A stretch of 64,000 nucleotides of DNA from Reticulascus tulasneorum. Lineage: Eukaryota; Ascomycota; Sordariomycetes; Glomerellales; Reticulascaceae. Location of the stretch: positions 558,001 to 622,000 of the forward strand of contig LSAX01000008.1 of assembly GCA_001557505.1 (NCBI GenBank), given 5' to 3'. Below are positions 1-12,900 of this stretch, piece by piece (the stretch's first letter is position 1; each line of letters starts with the position of its first letter). A program made the position numbers and the translations under genes. The notes under the pieces were generated by a model. That model did no database searches, was not told the origin of the DNA, and was given only the letters and a program-made list of their open reading frames with translations.

Positions 1-840
1 TGGCGAGGGGTCCCGGAGGAGGGGGGAGGGAGTCGTGCGTGGGAGTCAAGCAGTTAAGTTAAGTGTCGGAGCTGACGAGCTGAGTTGATCCGAGCGCTTA
101 CCTTGAAGGATCAACGGACCCGTTATTTCTTCGTTAATGACAGCCCTGCAGTGCCCTGCTCCCCTGCATGAATAGGACGACCGACTAACCCCAATTGGCT
201 TGTGGCGCACTCATCTCCCCCTTGAAGGGTCACATCCAATATTTCGTCCTTGGCTGCCACGCATCGCTCACTTCCTGGGCCCGTGGCGAGCACCGCGAGA
301 GCTGGGGGCGTGTGTCGTCCGGCCGTGGCATGGCATGTCATGCTGCAGGCCCTCCCCTTTGGGGCAAGCAATGCCCCTGGGTTATCGGATCTATCGAATC
401 TCGACCAGCTTGGCACACAATATCTATCCAGTGGCCACCCACCCTACTTCGTATTCTGTCTGATCTTTGTCGAAAGAAATATTCTTCAGCTGCCAACGGA
501 CTTCCGCCAGCGCAGATTCGTTCTTTTTGGTCCTTCTCTTTTCAGTGCTGCATCAAGCGGCTTCTTCGTCACTCGTTTATTGATCGCCCCCCCACTCTCT
601 TTTATTCTATATCTTCGTATATAGGCCCCCTCGTTTTTCATACGACCTCGCAGCTGCTGTTCCCTGGTCCTAATTTGCTGATGCCGTACCAGTAAAGAAG
701 CACTCGTTTCGACCCACAAGTCCCGTGGATAGACACAATATCCTCACCCCCGACGGCGATCCAACCCCAGTCCGCCGACGACAATACGACCACGAAGGCG
801 TAGTCGGTATTAATTGCGAAGGACGACATCGACCGCCGAA
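1..840. other. intergenic, probable promoter of the WSC protein gene
   Basis: No gene is supported here. Several open frames of 60-166 codons cover the stretch on both strands, but they lack family resemblance and overlap each other. From about 530 to 640 the plus strand is rich in C and T, as is common in fungal promoters, and a TATATA hexamer lies at 618-623, about 220 bases upstream of the next ATG. This would suit a core promoter for the rightward gene at 841. Confidence 0.5.
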
Positions 841-3800
841 ATGACGGCCAAGATGCTCTTCCGCGGCCTGGCGGTCATGGCCATGGCCTTTAGCCGCGGC
901 GCCGACTGCCTCGCATCCACCGACACCATCACCTGGGGCGGCGACAATTCGCGGTCCGGCTACTTCCCGTAAGTCCAATCCTCTTGTTTGCATCTCGGCC
1001 GGTTATGGCGCCGAGAATTGGAAGCTGACCTGGCATGCGTGCGTTCCCAGAAACAACAACATGGACCCTGCTGTCGTCATGAGCAGCGAGTTCGGCCAGG
1101 TCTTCAAGGTGCAGCTGCCTGGTAACTACAACGGCGAGAAGGAGCGTATCTTCTCGCAGCCACTCATTTACACGCCCAAGAATGGCGACGGGACCCAATA
1201 CGTCTACTGGGCGACGGCGCAGAATAATGTTTACAAGATGAATGCCAAAACGGGCGAGATCCTCGCCTCGAGGAACCTGCATATCCCGTTCATGTCTAAC
1301 GACCTCAACGGAGAGAACCAGCAAACACCGGGGTACGTTCAATTTACCGGGCGATCTTTTCATTTCTGCCTTGCTTCTAGGCCCGGGCCATGCGCCTCTA
1401 CTTCATATGCGAGGCAGACGGGTGGAACCTAAAAACATCCCGGAACTCCCCGCATAACTCCGTTTAGCCTTGACGTTGATCGTCACTAAAGTGAACACAA
1501 TCCGCTAACGTTAACCTCCGCTGTATAGCTACTGCCAGGACATCAACCCGGTCGTCGGCATCATCGGCACCGGTGTCATCGACCCGGACACGGACACTCT
1601 GTATCTCTCATCCAAGACATACGCAGACCAAACCCTGATTGGCATCCCGCAAGGCAGACCCGCCGGTCGCATCTTCATCCACGCCCTCAACGTCAATGAT
1701 CTGACCGAGCGACCCAACTTCCCCATCAATCTCGAGGGCCTATCGCCGCGGAACAACCCCGCGCGTACGTTCAATGGCGGTATCCAAAACCAGCGCCCCG
1801 GCCTGCTCCACCCCAAGGGCAGCGACTTCATTTACGCCGGGTTTGGCTCCCACTGCGTCAACTACAACTTCACGGGATATATCGTCGGCTGGCACAAGAC
1901 CACCGGGGAGATCGTCGAGCGATACGCGACACAGGGCGAGGGAGTCGACAGCCCCAAGAAGGGTGCCAGTATCTGGATGTCTGGAGGAGGTATTGCGTCT
2001 GACGACAAGGGTTCCATCTTCTTCTCCACTGGCAATGGCTATTCCGGGCAAGTTAACGATATCCCGATCAGTGGACGCACCCCACCGACCTCGCTCGAGG
2101 AGGCTGTCGTGCATATGACATACAATTCTAGCGGTAGTACGAGTGTGGTGGACTTTTTTATGCCGGCCAACAAAGGTTACCTTGATGGAGGCGATCTGGA
2201 TCTGGGTACCAGCCCTGTTGCCATTCTCCCGAGCGATCCCTTCTCTTGCGGCGATATCAAGCGGATGGGTGTGATCACCGGCAAGGACCACAACACCTGG
2301 TTCCTCAACCTCGACGATCTCGGCGGTTACAAGACGGCAGCTGACCGCGGCAACCGTGTTATCGGCTCGTATTACAACGAGAACTCGGTCTACGCTGGTG
2401 TCGGCGTCTACCCGCTCGACGGTGGCTACGTCTACGTGAACGTCATTGGCTTCAAGTCGCACGTCTTCAAGTTCAACTGCGTGAACGGTGTCCCGGCTTT
2501 CAGCAAGGTCGCCGATTCTCCCGCGGGCAAAAACGGATTCGGTGTCAGCCACGGCGCCGTCACCTCGCTCAAGGGTCAACCCGGTACCGGTCTCTTCTGG
2601 GTGACCGACGTTGATGATGCCGTCCCCGAGAAGTGGACGTTTAGAATCTACGAGGCCGTTCCCACCGGTGCCGCCGGCACCGTCATGAGGCTCCTCAAGG
2701 GCTTCGCCGTCAGCGCGATCAACAAGTTCACCCGACCACAATTCGGTGATGGTATCGTTTACTTCGGCACTTCCCAAGGTCTCGTGTACGGTTTCGGAGC
2801 ACCGACCAACCCGGCACTCAGCTGCACTGTTGGAACCGACTTCGGCACGGTCAACATCGGCGTCCAAGCTCCTGAGAAGATCATCACCTGCACGGCCAAG
2901 ATCGCTCTGACTGTGACCGCCTTCACCATCGAGTCCACCGAGTTCACCACTGCTGAGCTGCCGACGCTTCCCAGGACGATGGCCGCGCAGACCTCTTTCA
3001 GCTTCAAGGCAAACTTCAAGCCAAGCAAGGTTGGCGTCCTCTCGGGCAACGTTGTCATCCGCACGACTAACAACGTCGGCGGTTACGCTACCATCACGTC
3101 TGTTCGACTAGCCGGAACGGGTGATAGCTCCAGTGCTTTGTTGACTCTCAGCCCCGCAAGTGTTACCTTCAGCCAGCTCGTCGTTGGCGCGGACCCCATT
3201 TCCAACACTGTGCTCCTAGCCAACGAGGGCAAGACTGGCCTGACCATCGAGAGCATCGAGTTCTCCGAGGGTAGTGAGACTGGCCCGTTTGTGCCTGCCG
3301 ACGTCGTAGGCGGCGAGGCGACGGTTGGCTTGTTCACCCTGACCAACCTTCCCTCAACCCTTGCAGCGCTCTCGCAGCAGCTTGTGTCAATCAGCTTTGA
3401 CCCTGCCACAGTTGGCGACTTTACCCTCTACGCGAAATTCACATCGGACGGTGGTTCGGTTGTTATTGCCATCAAGGCCAGCGTTGGCCAGTCTCCTGTT
3501 GCTTTGCTCCAGCTCGAGAAGCCCGACGGGACCGGCTGGCAGACGTGGGATCCCGCCACAAATGCCGCTTTGTCATTCGGCAACGTTACCCAGAACAAGA
3601 ACCTCCGGCTGCGTTTCCGCATTACCAACGTAGCGCCCGCTGGGTCTGTGGCCCTCCAGATCCCCATCTCCAAGCCGCCATTTGGTGTCCCGGGCCTCAT
3701 CAACACCGTGAATCAGGCAGACCTCGGCGAGGGCTCGGTCATCCTGCCTGGCGAGTTCCTCGAGGCTGTCATTGTCTGCACTGCGCCGAAGACCCAATGG

Positions 3801-6227
3801 AACACTGATCCATTCACAAACGTCGCCGGCTGGGTGTTCAACACTAACGATGCCACCCTCGGCAAGTTTGAGGTGGCATTCACCTGCACCGCTGTCGCTC
3901 AGCAGGCAGGGCCCCTCAAGGACGACGGCCAGGGCAAGTACCGATATGCCGGCTGCTTCCGCGAGAACACTCCTGGCCGCCAGCTAAAGGACCAGTTGTA
4001 CGGCGCGGCCGACAACACGGCCCAGAAGTGCCTCGCGGCTTGCGCTGCCAAGGGCTATGCCTATTGCGGCACCCAGTACCACCGTGAATGCTGGGGCGGC
4101 CCGACTCCCCCTGCTATCCAGGTGGGTGATCTCAGTTGCGGCTTTGAATGCTCCGGCGATCTCGACCAGTACTGTGGCGGTGACGGCCTCGGCGCCACTG
4201 CCGGTACCCCGCATATCTCGCTGTTTGCTACCAACGCGACGCTTCCTCCTACCACCAATCCCGGTGGCCCATTCGTGAATCCCGGTTTGAACGGCTACGA
4301 GAGCATCGGCTGCTACACTGAGTCTACCACTGGCCGTGCCCTGCCCAACGCGGTTTCCACCAACGACATCCGCACTGTCGCAGCCTGCATCAACGCCTGC
4401 GCCCCACTCAACTACAAGTACGTCGGTCTTGAGTATGGCGGCGAGTGCTGGTGTGCCAATGAGTTCCGTGCTGGCGCCGTTCCCACCGCTATCTCGGAGT
4501 GCAGCATGACCTGTCGCGAGAACGGCACAGAATACTGCGGCGCCGGCCAGCGCCTGAACGTCTATCAACGTAGCGGCACCGGTTCCCCCAGTTCGAGTGT
4601 CACTGGCACATCGTCCACTGTCACCGGCGTCTCCACGTCTGTGTCCACAACCGTGATCCCCTCCTCCACCGCCCCTGCCATCAAGCAGACCGTTGGCCTG
4701 TACAGGTACCAGGGCTGTTATACCGAGACAACACTAGGTGGTCGATCGCTCGGCGGCAAGACGTACACAGACGATCTCATGACTCTGGAGGCCTGCGCCG
4801 CCGCTTGCAGCGGATTCACTTACCTTGGTCTCGAGTACGGACGAGAGTGCTACTGCGGCAACGAGCTGCGTGGCAACACCGCCCCGGACGTGAACCAGGG
4901 CGCGTGCACCTTCCTTTGCCCCGGCGACAAGACGACATTTTGCGGAGCTGGCAGCAGACTTTCGCTTTACAAGTTTGACCCCTCGTTAGCCAGCACTTCA
5001 AGTTCCACGATAGTCGTTACGACTTCGTCTAGCACATCCACCTCCTCAGTGGAATCTTCAACGTCTTCCGAGCTGCCATCTACGACATCTACGTCTTCGG
5101 AGATAACCTCGACCTCGTCCGAGCTTCCATCCACCACGTCTACGTCTTCAGAAGTAACGTCTACCTCTTCTGAGCTGCCATCCACTACGTCTACGACTTC
5201 AGAGGAATCTACGACGTCTTCCGAACTCCCGTCCACCACGTCTACGTCTTCAGAAGAGTCTACAACCACTACATCTTCAGAGATAACCTCAACCTCGTCT
5301 GAGCCGCCATCCACCATGTCGACATCTTCTGAAGAATCCACAACGTCTTCAGAGCTGCCAACCACGACGTCCACATCTTCAGAATTAACGTCGACCTCCT
5401 CTGATCTGCCGTCCTCGACGTCTACTACCTCGTCTGAGCCGCCATCTACGACAACGTCCTCAGAGGAGTCTACAACGTCCACATCTTCAGAGGTAACCTC
5501 GACGTCTTCTGAAGTGCCGTCTACGACATCTACGACATCTTCAGAGCCACCTTCAACCACATCCTCTGAATTATCGTCTACGACATCTTCCGAATTGCCT
5601 TCTACCACGTCTACCACCTCTTCAGAGCCACCTTCGACCACATCCTCTGAACCACCGTCTACTACGTCTACGACCTCTTCAGAGCCACCGTCAACTACGT
5701 CCTCTGAACTGCCGTCTACTACATCTACCACCTCTTCCGAGTTGCCATCCACCACGTCTACGACATCATCAGCTCCGCCTTCCACCACCTCTACAACGTC
5801 CTCTGCTCTGCCTACCACGACATCTACAACCTCCACGAGCATAGTATCCAGCACATCTACAACTTCGTCTGCCCCAACAGCGACCATCCCACCGCCGCTG
5901 TGGCCTGGAAACGTCAACTTCACCTATTACGGCTGCGCGGCAGAACCATCCAACGGGCGCCTACTCACTAAGCAAGTGTTCAGCTCGGATCTCATGACGC
6001 AAGACAAGTGCCTCGAGACTTGCTGGATGTACAAATATGCCGGTGTCGAGTACGGCCGCGAGTGCTGGTGTGGCAACGGACCTCTCAACTGGAAGGGCAA
6101 CACGGGAGCCACTCCTGGTTTCAATGCGACCGACGTTGAGTGCAACAAGAACTGCCCTGGCGATCCGACGCGAAAGTGTGGCGCCGGCAAGAGGATTACG
6201 CTCTTCTACAGCAAGAAAACTACATGA
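841..6227 (+). CDS. large secreted protein: beta-propeller, Ig-like modules, four WSC domains
   Basis: Exons 841-968, 1051-1332 and 1529-6227 join in frame to 1702 residues. The first about 25 residues look like a signal peptide. Residues about 30-600 read like a PQQ-type (quinoprotein-like) beta-propeller, seen in stretches such as VYWATAQNNVYKMNAKTGE. Residues about 620-930 hold repeated ASH/HYDIN-like Ig modules that end in the pattern LAGTG. WSC domains (Cys-rich, carbohydrate-binding; hallmark ECWC or ECYC and CGAG) begin near residues 941, 1060, 1193 and 1603, the last after a Ser/Thr linker of about 300 residues. In the first WSC domain the usual ECWC reads ECWGG, so one Cys is missing. 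There is no C-terminal membrane helix or GPI tail after the last WSC domain, so it is probably secreted or wall-bound. Propeller metal or cofactor residues were not recognised, so no catalytic claim is made. Confidence 0.85.
4984..5880 (+). repeat. Ser/Thr-rich coding repeat
   Basis: An imperfect tandem coding repeat inside the WSC gene, with the repeat theme TSSELPSTTSTSSE varied by E, P and L substitutions. Codons vary (tct, tcc, acg, aca), so the DNA has drifted while the protein pattern is kept. It is expected to be heavily O-mannosylated and to act as a stiff spacer between WSC3 and WSC4. The antisense strand of this repeat is open for 318 codons, but that is a by-product of the repeat. 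Confidence 0.85.
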
Positions 6228-6780
6228 CCGCAGTGAGCGACGACTGCCACTTTTTCATTTTGTTTTATAATTACTTGGGAATAGATAGCGACTCGGGCTG
6301 CTGGCGTCGCGTTTTAGAAGGGAGTGATTCACGACTGGTTTCAATGAAAGTAGCAATCGTTACTGGCGCCCGGGGGATGGTCTTTACCATGTTCACTTCT
6401 GGACTAGGACTTTTACGAGAGAACTGGTCAGCGCATATAATTATCCGACAAATGTCGATGTATAACCGATATTTTGAGAGATGTCCATAAAGTCTATTGT
6501 AATGTTTTCTAGATTAGAAGAATAGAACATAAAGGGACTATCTTTTTCATTGCACTGCGTGGTCAATTCGGCTCCAGCTGGCTGCGGATGGCGCCAGCCA
6601 CGAGCACCAAAGCACCAGAGAACGCTATCCCACCACCAAGAATTGTAAAGCAACATCCATCCACAGGCACTGCGAACTAATTAGCAGCTCTACCCACAAC
6701 GCCAGCACGCCGCCGGTTTGCCTTTTTAAATCTATCGTAAATTCTTCGACTCTGGCGTTAAGCAGTGTCTCGGGTACAGA
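6228..6780. other. intergenic
   Basis: Terminator region of the WSC gene and promoter region of the next gene on the same strand. No coding signal, repeat or RNA was seen. Confidence 0.6.
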
Positions 6781-7914
6781 ATGGCGAGTTTCGGCGGCCG
6801 AATGGTGAATCGCAGCGACCTCCGCACGAACCTGCGACCTCAGGTGGAACAGTATGTTATCCAACAGACCCTGACCGAGGCAGATCCGTCACCTCGAGAG
6901 CTTGATTCTCCAGTCGCGTATCCAGACTCCGCAGAGCTCCAGTCTACAGCCCATCTCCAGGACCAATCTGGTTTCTTCCGGCTTCCTCTGGAAATACGGG
7001 AGCAAATATATGATGAGGTCTGGCGAACTGCGGGGCTCACTCAACATGTCTTCATAAAAAATGGTAGATACACGCACTGTCCCTGCGTGACAGACTATGA
7101 AGCCCCAGATGAGCGTCAAGTTGAGCTGATGAAGACTGTCTCGAGGTGGAGCAGCGTGAATGACCCTTTGTGGGCACGGCGGCTCCTCTCATCGTGGTGC
7201 AATCACTGGAGATGTGAAGAAGCTGCCGAGACAGGATCGCGTCCACTGACTCCCTTCCTAACCCTTCTCTTGTGCTGCAAACGCATGTAAGTTGACGGAT
7301 AACTCATCGGTGCGAGCACCGTTTGCCTTGCACTGTTCCTTGCTTACCCAGTGGTTAGGTACTTGGACTGCCGCCCAACCCTTTACGACCAGCTGATCTT
7401 TGTATTCCACCGTGTGGAAACTGCATATGACTTCCTTGTAGTAAGAAAATCTCCTGTAATCCACCAACTGAGAACTTTACATCTCTCTTTCCAGCTCCGG
7501 GATCCGCCATCTCCAGGATTCTATAGCGTGGGTCTCTGGCACGGCAGTATGTCGACCTGGCACAAGCTCTGCTACCACCTCGCTGAGATAAAAAGCCTCC
7601 GCAAAGTAAGCATCTGGCTAGATGCCGCAGACACCGAAGGCAGAGGAGACTTGCTGGATATGCTAGAGCACTTCCCGCTTGATGCGAGGCTCGCCCCAAT
7701 TCTAACCTTATCCATCCCAATAGACGAGGGATCGGGCTGGCAGCTGTCCGCATCACACATCAAGAAGCGTGGCAAATCACTCATCTGGACACATCGCGGA
7801 GCATTTCCACACATAGAGTGGTGGCCGAGTTACAGGTACTGGGGCGTGACGGCAAACGTGGTCCCGCAATTCGCGCGTCGAAGAGGCCCGTTTGCTCATC
7901 TTGTTGACGATTGA
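6781..7914 (+). CDS. DUF7730-like / F-box-type fungal protein
   Basis: Exons 6781-7286 and 7359-7914 give 353 residues. The intron has GTAAGT and TTAG, and joining at 7358/7359 restores the frame as CCKRM-YLDC; the nearer CAG at 7349-7351 would run into a stop. The core motif FFRLPLEIREQIYDEVWR near residue 65 is the start of the widespread fungal DUF7730 / F-box-like family, followed by LLLCCKRM and later by LRTLHLSFQL and LRKVSIWLD. Members are often lineage-expanded and have no defined biochemical role; a role in ubiquitin ligase substrate recognition is only suggested by the F-box-like start. No signal peptide or membrane helix is visible. Confidence 0.75.
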
Positions 7915-8108
7915 TTTCCTAGGCATTGAGTGAGATTTTCAGCAGACTCAATTCCTGGAAACGTGGATCTTTGTTTGAAGACTTTCGGCATGTTACAAAG
8001 ATCTCACTCTTTCATTCTACACATCTGCAAGCGTTTCTGTTATATGGCGATAAGACAGAGATTTTGATATACCCAACTCTTGAACCAACGCGATAGCGTA
8101 CCTCATCT

Positions 8109-9247
8109 CTACCGGAAGTAAGGCTTGCAGATTCCCCTGGCAATTGCCCAGCCTTCATCGAACGCCTTGACCAACTCCTCCGGCAAAGGGCCCTTCTCCA
8201 AATTCGCAAGATTCTCCTCAAGCTGCGCCGCACTGCTAGCCCCGATAATAACTGCGTCACCTTTCTCCTTATCCAGCAGACTATGGTGGGTAATCCACCG
8301 CAGCGCTGCCTCAGCCGTGGAGAGCCCCAAATTCTTCGCAACAGGTCGAACGACATCCAGTGCATCAAAGTACACGTCGTTCCAGTACCGCCCGCGATAG
8401 TTCTTTCCTTGCGGCCGCTCCGGATCGAACCTGCTTCCCGGCTCGTGGGTTGCCGTACCGCGCTCATACCGATCCGTGAGGAATCCACCAGCCAGAGGAT
8501 TGAACTCGTAGAAGGCAATGCCGTAGTGGCGGAGACACGGAAATAGCTCCGGCTCAACGGCACGATGAAGCGCATTGTATACTCCTTGATAGACATCGGG
8601 ACGCTTCCAGTTGTTTCGGATGCAGAGTTCGGAGATCTGCGCAGTCTCCCAGGCTGAGTAGTTGGAGATGCCGAAGCGGCGGAACAGGCCCTCCTCGTAA
8701 AGATTATTCACCTCACGGAGGGTCTCCTCGTACGGGGTGCTATGGTCAGGCGCATGAAGGTACCACATGTCAATCTGGTGCGAATGATGTTTAGCGTACG
8801 TGTAGATGGAATCAAAGAGACACTTGATACACTGACCTTGTCTGTTTTCAGAGCCGTCAAGCTCTCTTTCAGAGCAGCCCTCAGATCGGCTGGTTTGTGG
8901 GTGTAAAACCTGACTTCAGACCCTGTAGTAATGGCGCGAGCTCGCGGCGAGAGCTTCGTGTCCATAACAAGACCACGCTTCTGCCATTCCAGCTGGCCCA
9001 GATATTGCTCAGAACTACCGCCGCCATAGACACGGGCCGTGTCAATTTCGTTGTGACCATATTTACTGAAGACATTAAGGATGGCCTCGCAATCCTCTAG
9101 CTTGTACACTCGTGCCTGATCAGCCCCTATAAGGTTATCAGTGGACCGGCCGTTCATGAACTGTACGGATAGAGAAACCTTACCCTCTGTGCCAAAAGTC
9201 ATGGCACCGAAGACAATCTTCTGCTCCGATATCGGTTTCGACGCCAT
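8109..9247 (-). CDS. aldo/keto reductase, aflatoxin B1 aldehyde reductase type (AKR7-like)
   Basis: Exons (minus) 9247-9184, 9126-8837 and 8774-8109 give 339 residues, the usual AKR7 length. Intron 1 is 57 bp and in frame, so reading through it gives a false insertion; removing it restores FGTEGADQARVYKLEDCEAI. Intron 2 (62 bp) restores LKTDK-IDMWYLHAPD. The catalytic tetrad is visible: Asp in EIDTARVYG, Tyr in the same motif, Lys in VMDTKLSPRA and His in YLHAPDH. Near the C-terminus VIIGASSAAQLEENL matches the NADPH-binding end. Expected to be a cytosolic NADPH-dependent aldehyde reductase that detoxifies reactive dialdehydes. No biosynthetic cluster lies next to it. Confidence 0.9.
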
Positions 9248-9997
9248 TATGGAAAGATGACGATAATTGGGGTTACTTAGTGTTCCACAAACTCCAGCAG
9301 CAAATATGAACTTGGGACAATTCACGGTATTTCACCAATAGATTGTATCAAACTTATATACCATGCCTCGGCGTTTGTTGCTGCAGATGGCGTCAACCTC
9401 TGCCAAAGTCACGATTTCGGGACCGAGAAAGGAGGAGCGGGCTAAGAACCCGACCGACGCGCGATACCCGCTACGGTTGCAGCGGCCAGTGAGAGGAGCT
9501 CGCTCGTCCTCATCGGCGCCGATGACCGCAGCTAGCGAAAGTCAAGCGACTCCTTCGACTTCATCACCTGGACATTGTCAAGTGCACTTTGCCACGCAAC
9601 TTCAAAGATAGTAGAACAGGGTGGCAAGGTGATCAACCGTAGAAGCGGTCCATTCGGCAACAGAATAGATAACGTCAAAACAAGGCCGTACACGTGAAAC
9701 TGAAGCTACGCGAAGTCTAAATATTTTCATCTTGGTATTCGCATTCATGTCATGCGTGTCTCTTTGATTTGTCCGTACTCCAACTTGGGTCAGTATGGAC
9801 ATAGCGTAATCTATTGAACAGAAATATGCCCCAGAAAATGATTTAGATCAATGAAAACGACCAACGCCTAAGTCACCGAGATCATGATTCCAAATCCAAC
9901 TAGCCTAGAGCTGGAGACTGACACATGTTGAAACCATATACATGTGTCACGAAATCAATCATTCGTCTATTTACCCTTTCCACTCATTCATCATTAT
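9248..9997. other. intergenic
   Basis: Lies upstream of the AKR gene and downstream of the NACHT gene, both on the minus strand. An 82-codon ATG frame at 9363-9611 (plus) has no family signature and a low-complexity Ser/Arg composition. I see nothing else in it. Confidence 0.5.
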
Positions 9998-12900
9998 TCA
10001 ATCTTGTCCTGCCCCATTTTGTCCAATTTGCTTGTCGTTTTCAAACATGGATGGAGGAAACTCCATGGCATACTTTTCCGGTGCTGGCCAAGCAAAGAAT
10101 GCGTAGTCTTCGAATGGTTTCCGAAACTGGGCCGTCGATAAATCCACCTCTCGAAGTGCTCCAGTTGTCTCGCTCATCCAAGAAAACCATTCGTTAGCTA
10201 CCTCAGCTCCCTTAGCATCGTTGTTCAGATACTGCAGACTGTTAAGCAATCTTGATCGTACAAGGCTAGCGTCCAGATAGGTCGGCGACAAAGGCCTGAA
10301 CTCGCCTGTCTCGCGGCTCGAGGATGTTCTATAGCAAAGTAGACGAACTGTGGTCCTCGTATCGCCGTTCTGAAACTGATCCAGGTCCTGATCAGCAATC
10401 CACGACAAGACTTCGTCGGTCTCTTCGATATGCGGCCACCGAAATCGGATCAGGTCCTGGAGGAATTGTAGTAAGAACAGGGCATCGACCTCGAAGAATA
10501 TGTATTTTGACGCATCGAGTTCACCCCTAGTCATGCCATGCCTATAGAAGACCATAAACTCGTCGAATTTTGCGCCGAATATGAGTTGAAATGCCATCTT
10601 ATGGCTCAAGGTATTAGAACCGATCTTCAGTATCTGCGTGGCTGTGTTGCATAACTCTCGGGCAAGTTTCAAACCGTTACCATCATTTCCTGGTGCTAGT
10701 AATGTCTCAATACTGGCAACAAGTATGTTCATAATGGGTGGCGTCAGCCAGATCGTCCCCGGGTATGCGAAAGACCAAGTGCGCGCGTTGAACCATCTCT
10801 CGGAAGTGTTGGTATTTCCTTGGAGAAGCCATTCCACCAAGCGGCGTTTGCCTTCATAAACGGCTAAACTGCCAGCAGAATGTGTATCCGAGAAGATGTA
10901 GAGTGATGCCTGGTGTAGCAAGTAGTCTTTGTACGCCTGCGAGACTTTTTGTTTCAAGGATCGTTCCACCTGTTCTACCCTGGCTCTTACAAATGAGTAG
11001 AAACCGTTGGCTGTAGCTTGGCCGAGGAAGTCAGGAAATTGCACTCCTGGTACGTCCGCTTCATACCGTGGGAGTCTGGAATTCCAGATTTGCTCGAGCG
11101 AGCGCAAGAGCGATTCGGCCATTTTCTCGGAGATAGTTGTTCTCGAACTACTGATGGCATGCATGATATCGACAAACCAATCGGCGTCCATCTCCAAGTT
11201 CCCGTAACCGCTGTGAAACTCGGCCTTGTGGTCCATAGGTCTCGCTTTTGTCCACATTGCGAACTGCGTCATCGCACCTCGCAGCAATTTGACAGCCCGA
11301 TCCTCTGGAGACGTGGTGTCCCTTTCCAGGATGTTTTTGCCGCCCTCCGTCTCGTTCAGGAAGTCGCATGCCGTGCGGTGGATGAAGGCAACCTCCGTAT
11401 CACTCAGAGGAACCAGAGCATCCCATTCACCCTCTTGAAAGCGATGCCATGAGTCTTCCGGCAGATGGTTAAACTCTATCAAGCCAGCACAATGCGATTC
11501 GAGTTTCTTCATCAAGGACTCACACCGCTTTTTGAGTCCGTCTGGACTTGGATTCTGACCCTGCCCGTCAAGGATGGTTGCTTGAATTAACGGGTCGGTT
11601 GCCAACATTAGCTCAAACACCGAAAGCGAGTTGCGCTTGCCGATGTGCCTGCCGATGTGCCATGTCGAACTGTTGTTTCGCACTTCAAGGATCAAGTTCA
11701 GGTACAGCGCGGCGCTGTGCTCGTATATTCCTTGGTCAACATTGGCCCGCTCCCACATTGAGTGATAAAGTTCATCTAGACCAGCAGGGAGCTTGTCGAT
11801 ACGCTGTAGTATCTCTTCCCAGGAATCCGAGTTTGAGCAGCCTCTCTGGATGCTCTTCAGGGCAAGGTGGACCCACAGAAACACGCCTTCAGCCTTTGCG
11901 ACTAAATCTGCGACAATCCTTTGGAAACTATACTTGCCTGGGTCCGAGCTCTCCGATTCACCCAAAAGGTCGTCTTTAATGGACTCAAGGGAGTCCTGGC
12001 AGACCTTTTCAATATCTTGTTTTGTCAAGTCTTGGAGTCTCAGCTTGGGACATTTGCCGTAACGATTTCGATATGCGGGTTCTGGCCTACTGGCGACGCA
12101 AATTTTGACTCGAGAAATCCTCGAGATCTCGTCAACCAGGTCGATGAGTTCGAATGGCCCGTCTGAGGAAGACACCTCGTCTAAGCCATCCAAGAAGATG
12201 CATATCGGTCGTGGCGAGGCAGAGAGCGTCATTTTCAGACAGGCCAGCAGCTCGGGGAACGACCAGTCACTATCGTTGTCCTTTCTCTCGGCATCCTTGA
12301 GAGTTCGGAGGAGATGGTCAACTAGTGAACTTTCCTGAAGCAGTAATTGGTAAAGCAAAGACTGCAGGAGCCCCCTGAGCGACTTTTGCATCATAGTCCC
12401 TGGCCTCCATAGATAGTGGGAGAGAATAAGAGTGTTGGATTCGAGGAAATTCTTGGTTTGCTCTTCGCCGGTAATGAATTTCATCAATGTGCTCTTACCT
12501 GAGCCTGGTTTTCCGCTGATCCAGTACAGCTTCTCGTCGGATTGTAGCCAGGACGTGAAACTGTCCCAGGCCCTCAGGTCCGGGGAGAAGATCCAATTGA
12601 ACGTGTCTGAGAAGGATTCCTTGACCATGTTTCCCCGCTGATTCATGTCGCCATATTTCAGACTCCGCAGTATCTTCTCGCGCCTTGCTTCCGTGGCCGC
12701 GGAAAGGTGCAGATCGCTCAAACTCTGAGACACGCCAGCTCGTGTCTCCTTCGCTTGCAACGAAATATGCTCCACTACTTCATCCTGGGACTTGGCGACT
12801 TCAGCCGTGACGTGAGTCTGGATTACCGCGGATTGGGTCGCCACTGACTCCATCAACTTTGACTGGCCCTGAGCCAGGTGCTTTATCACCTCGCGCAGGT

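Noticed and set aside
1740..2867. 375-codon minus-strand frame
   Set aside because: It is a shadow of the WSC gene, which has introns, family match and a clear start on the plus strand.
4967..5923. 318-codon minus-strand frame rich in Val, Asp, Ser
   Set aside because: It is the antisense of the Ser/Thr coding repeat of the WSC gene.
9363..9611. 82-codon ATG frame
   Set aside because: Low-complexity composition, no match and no intron or context to support it.
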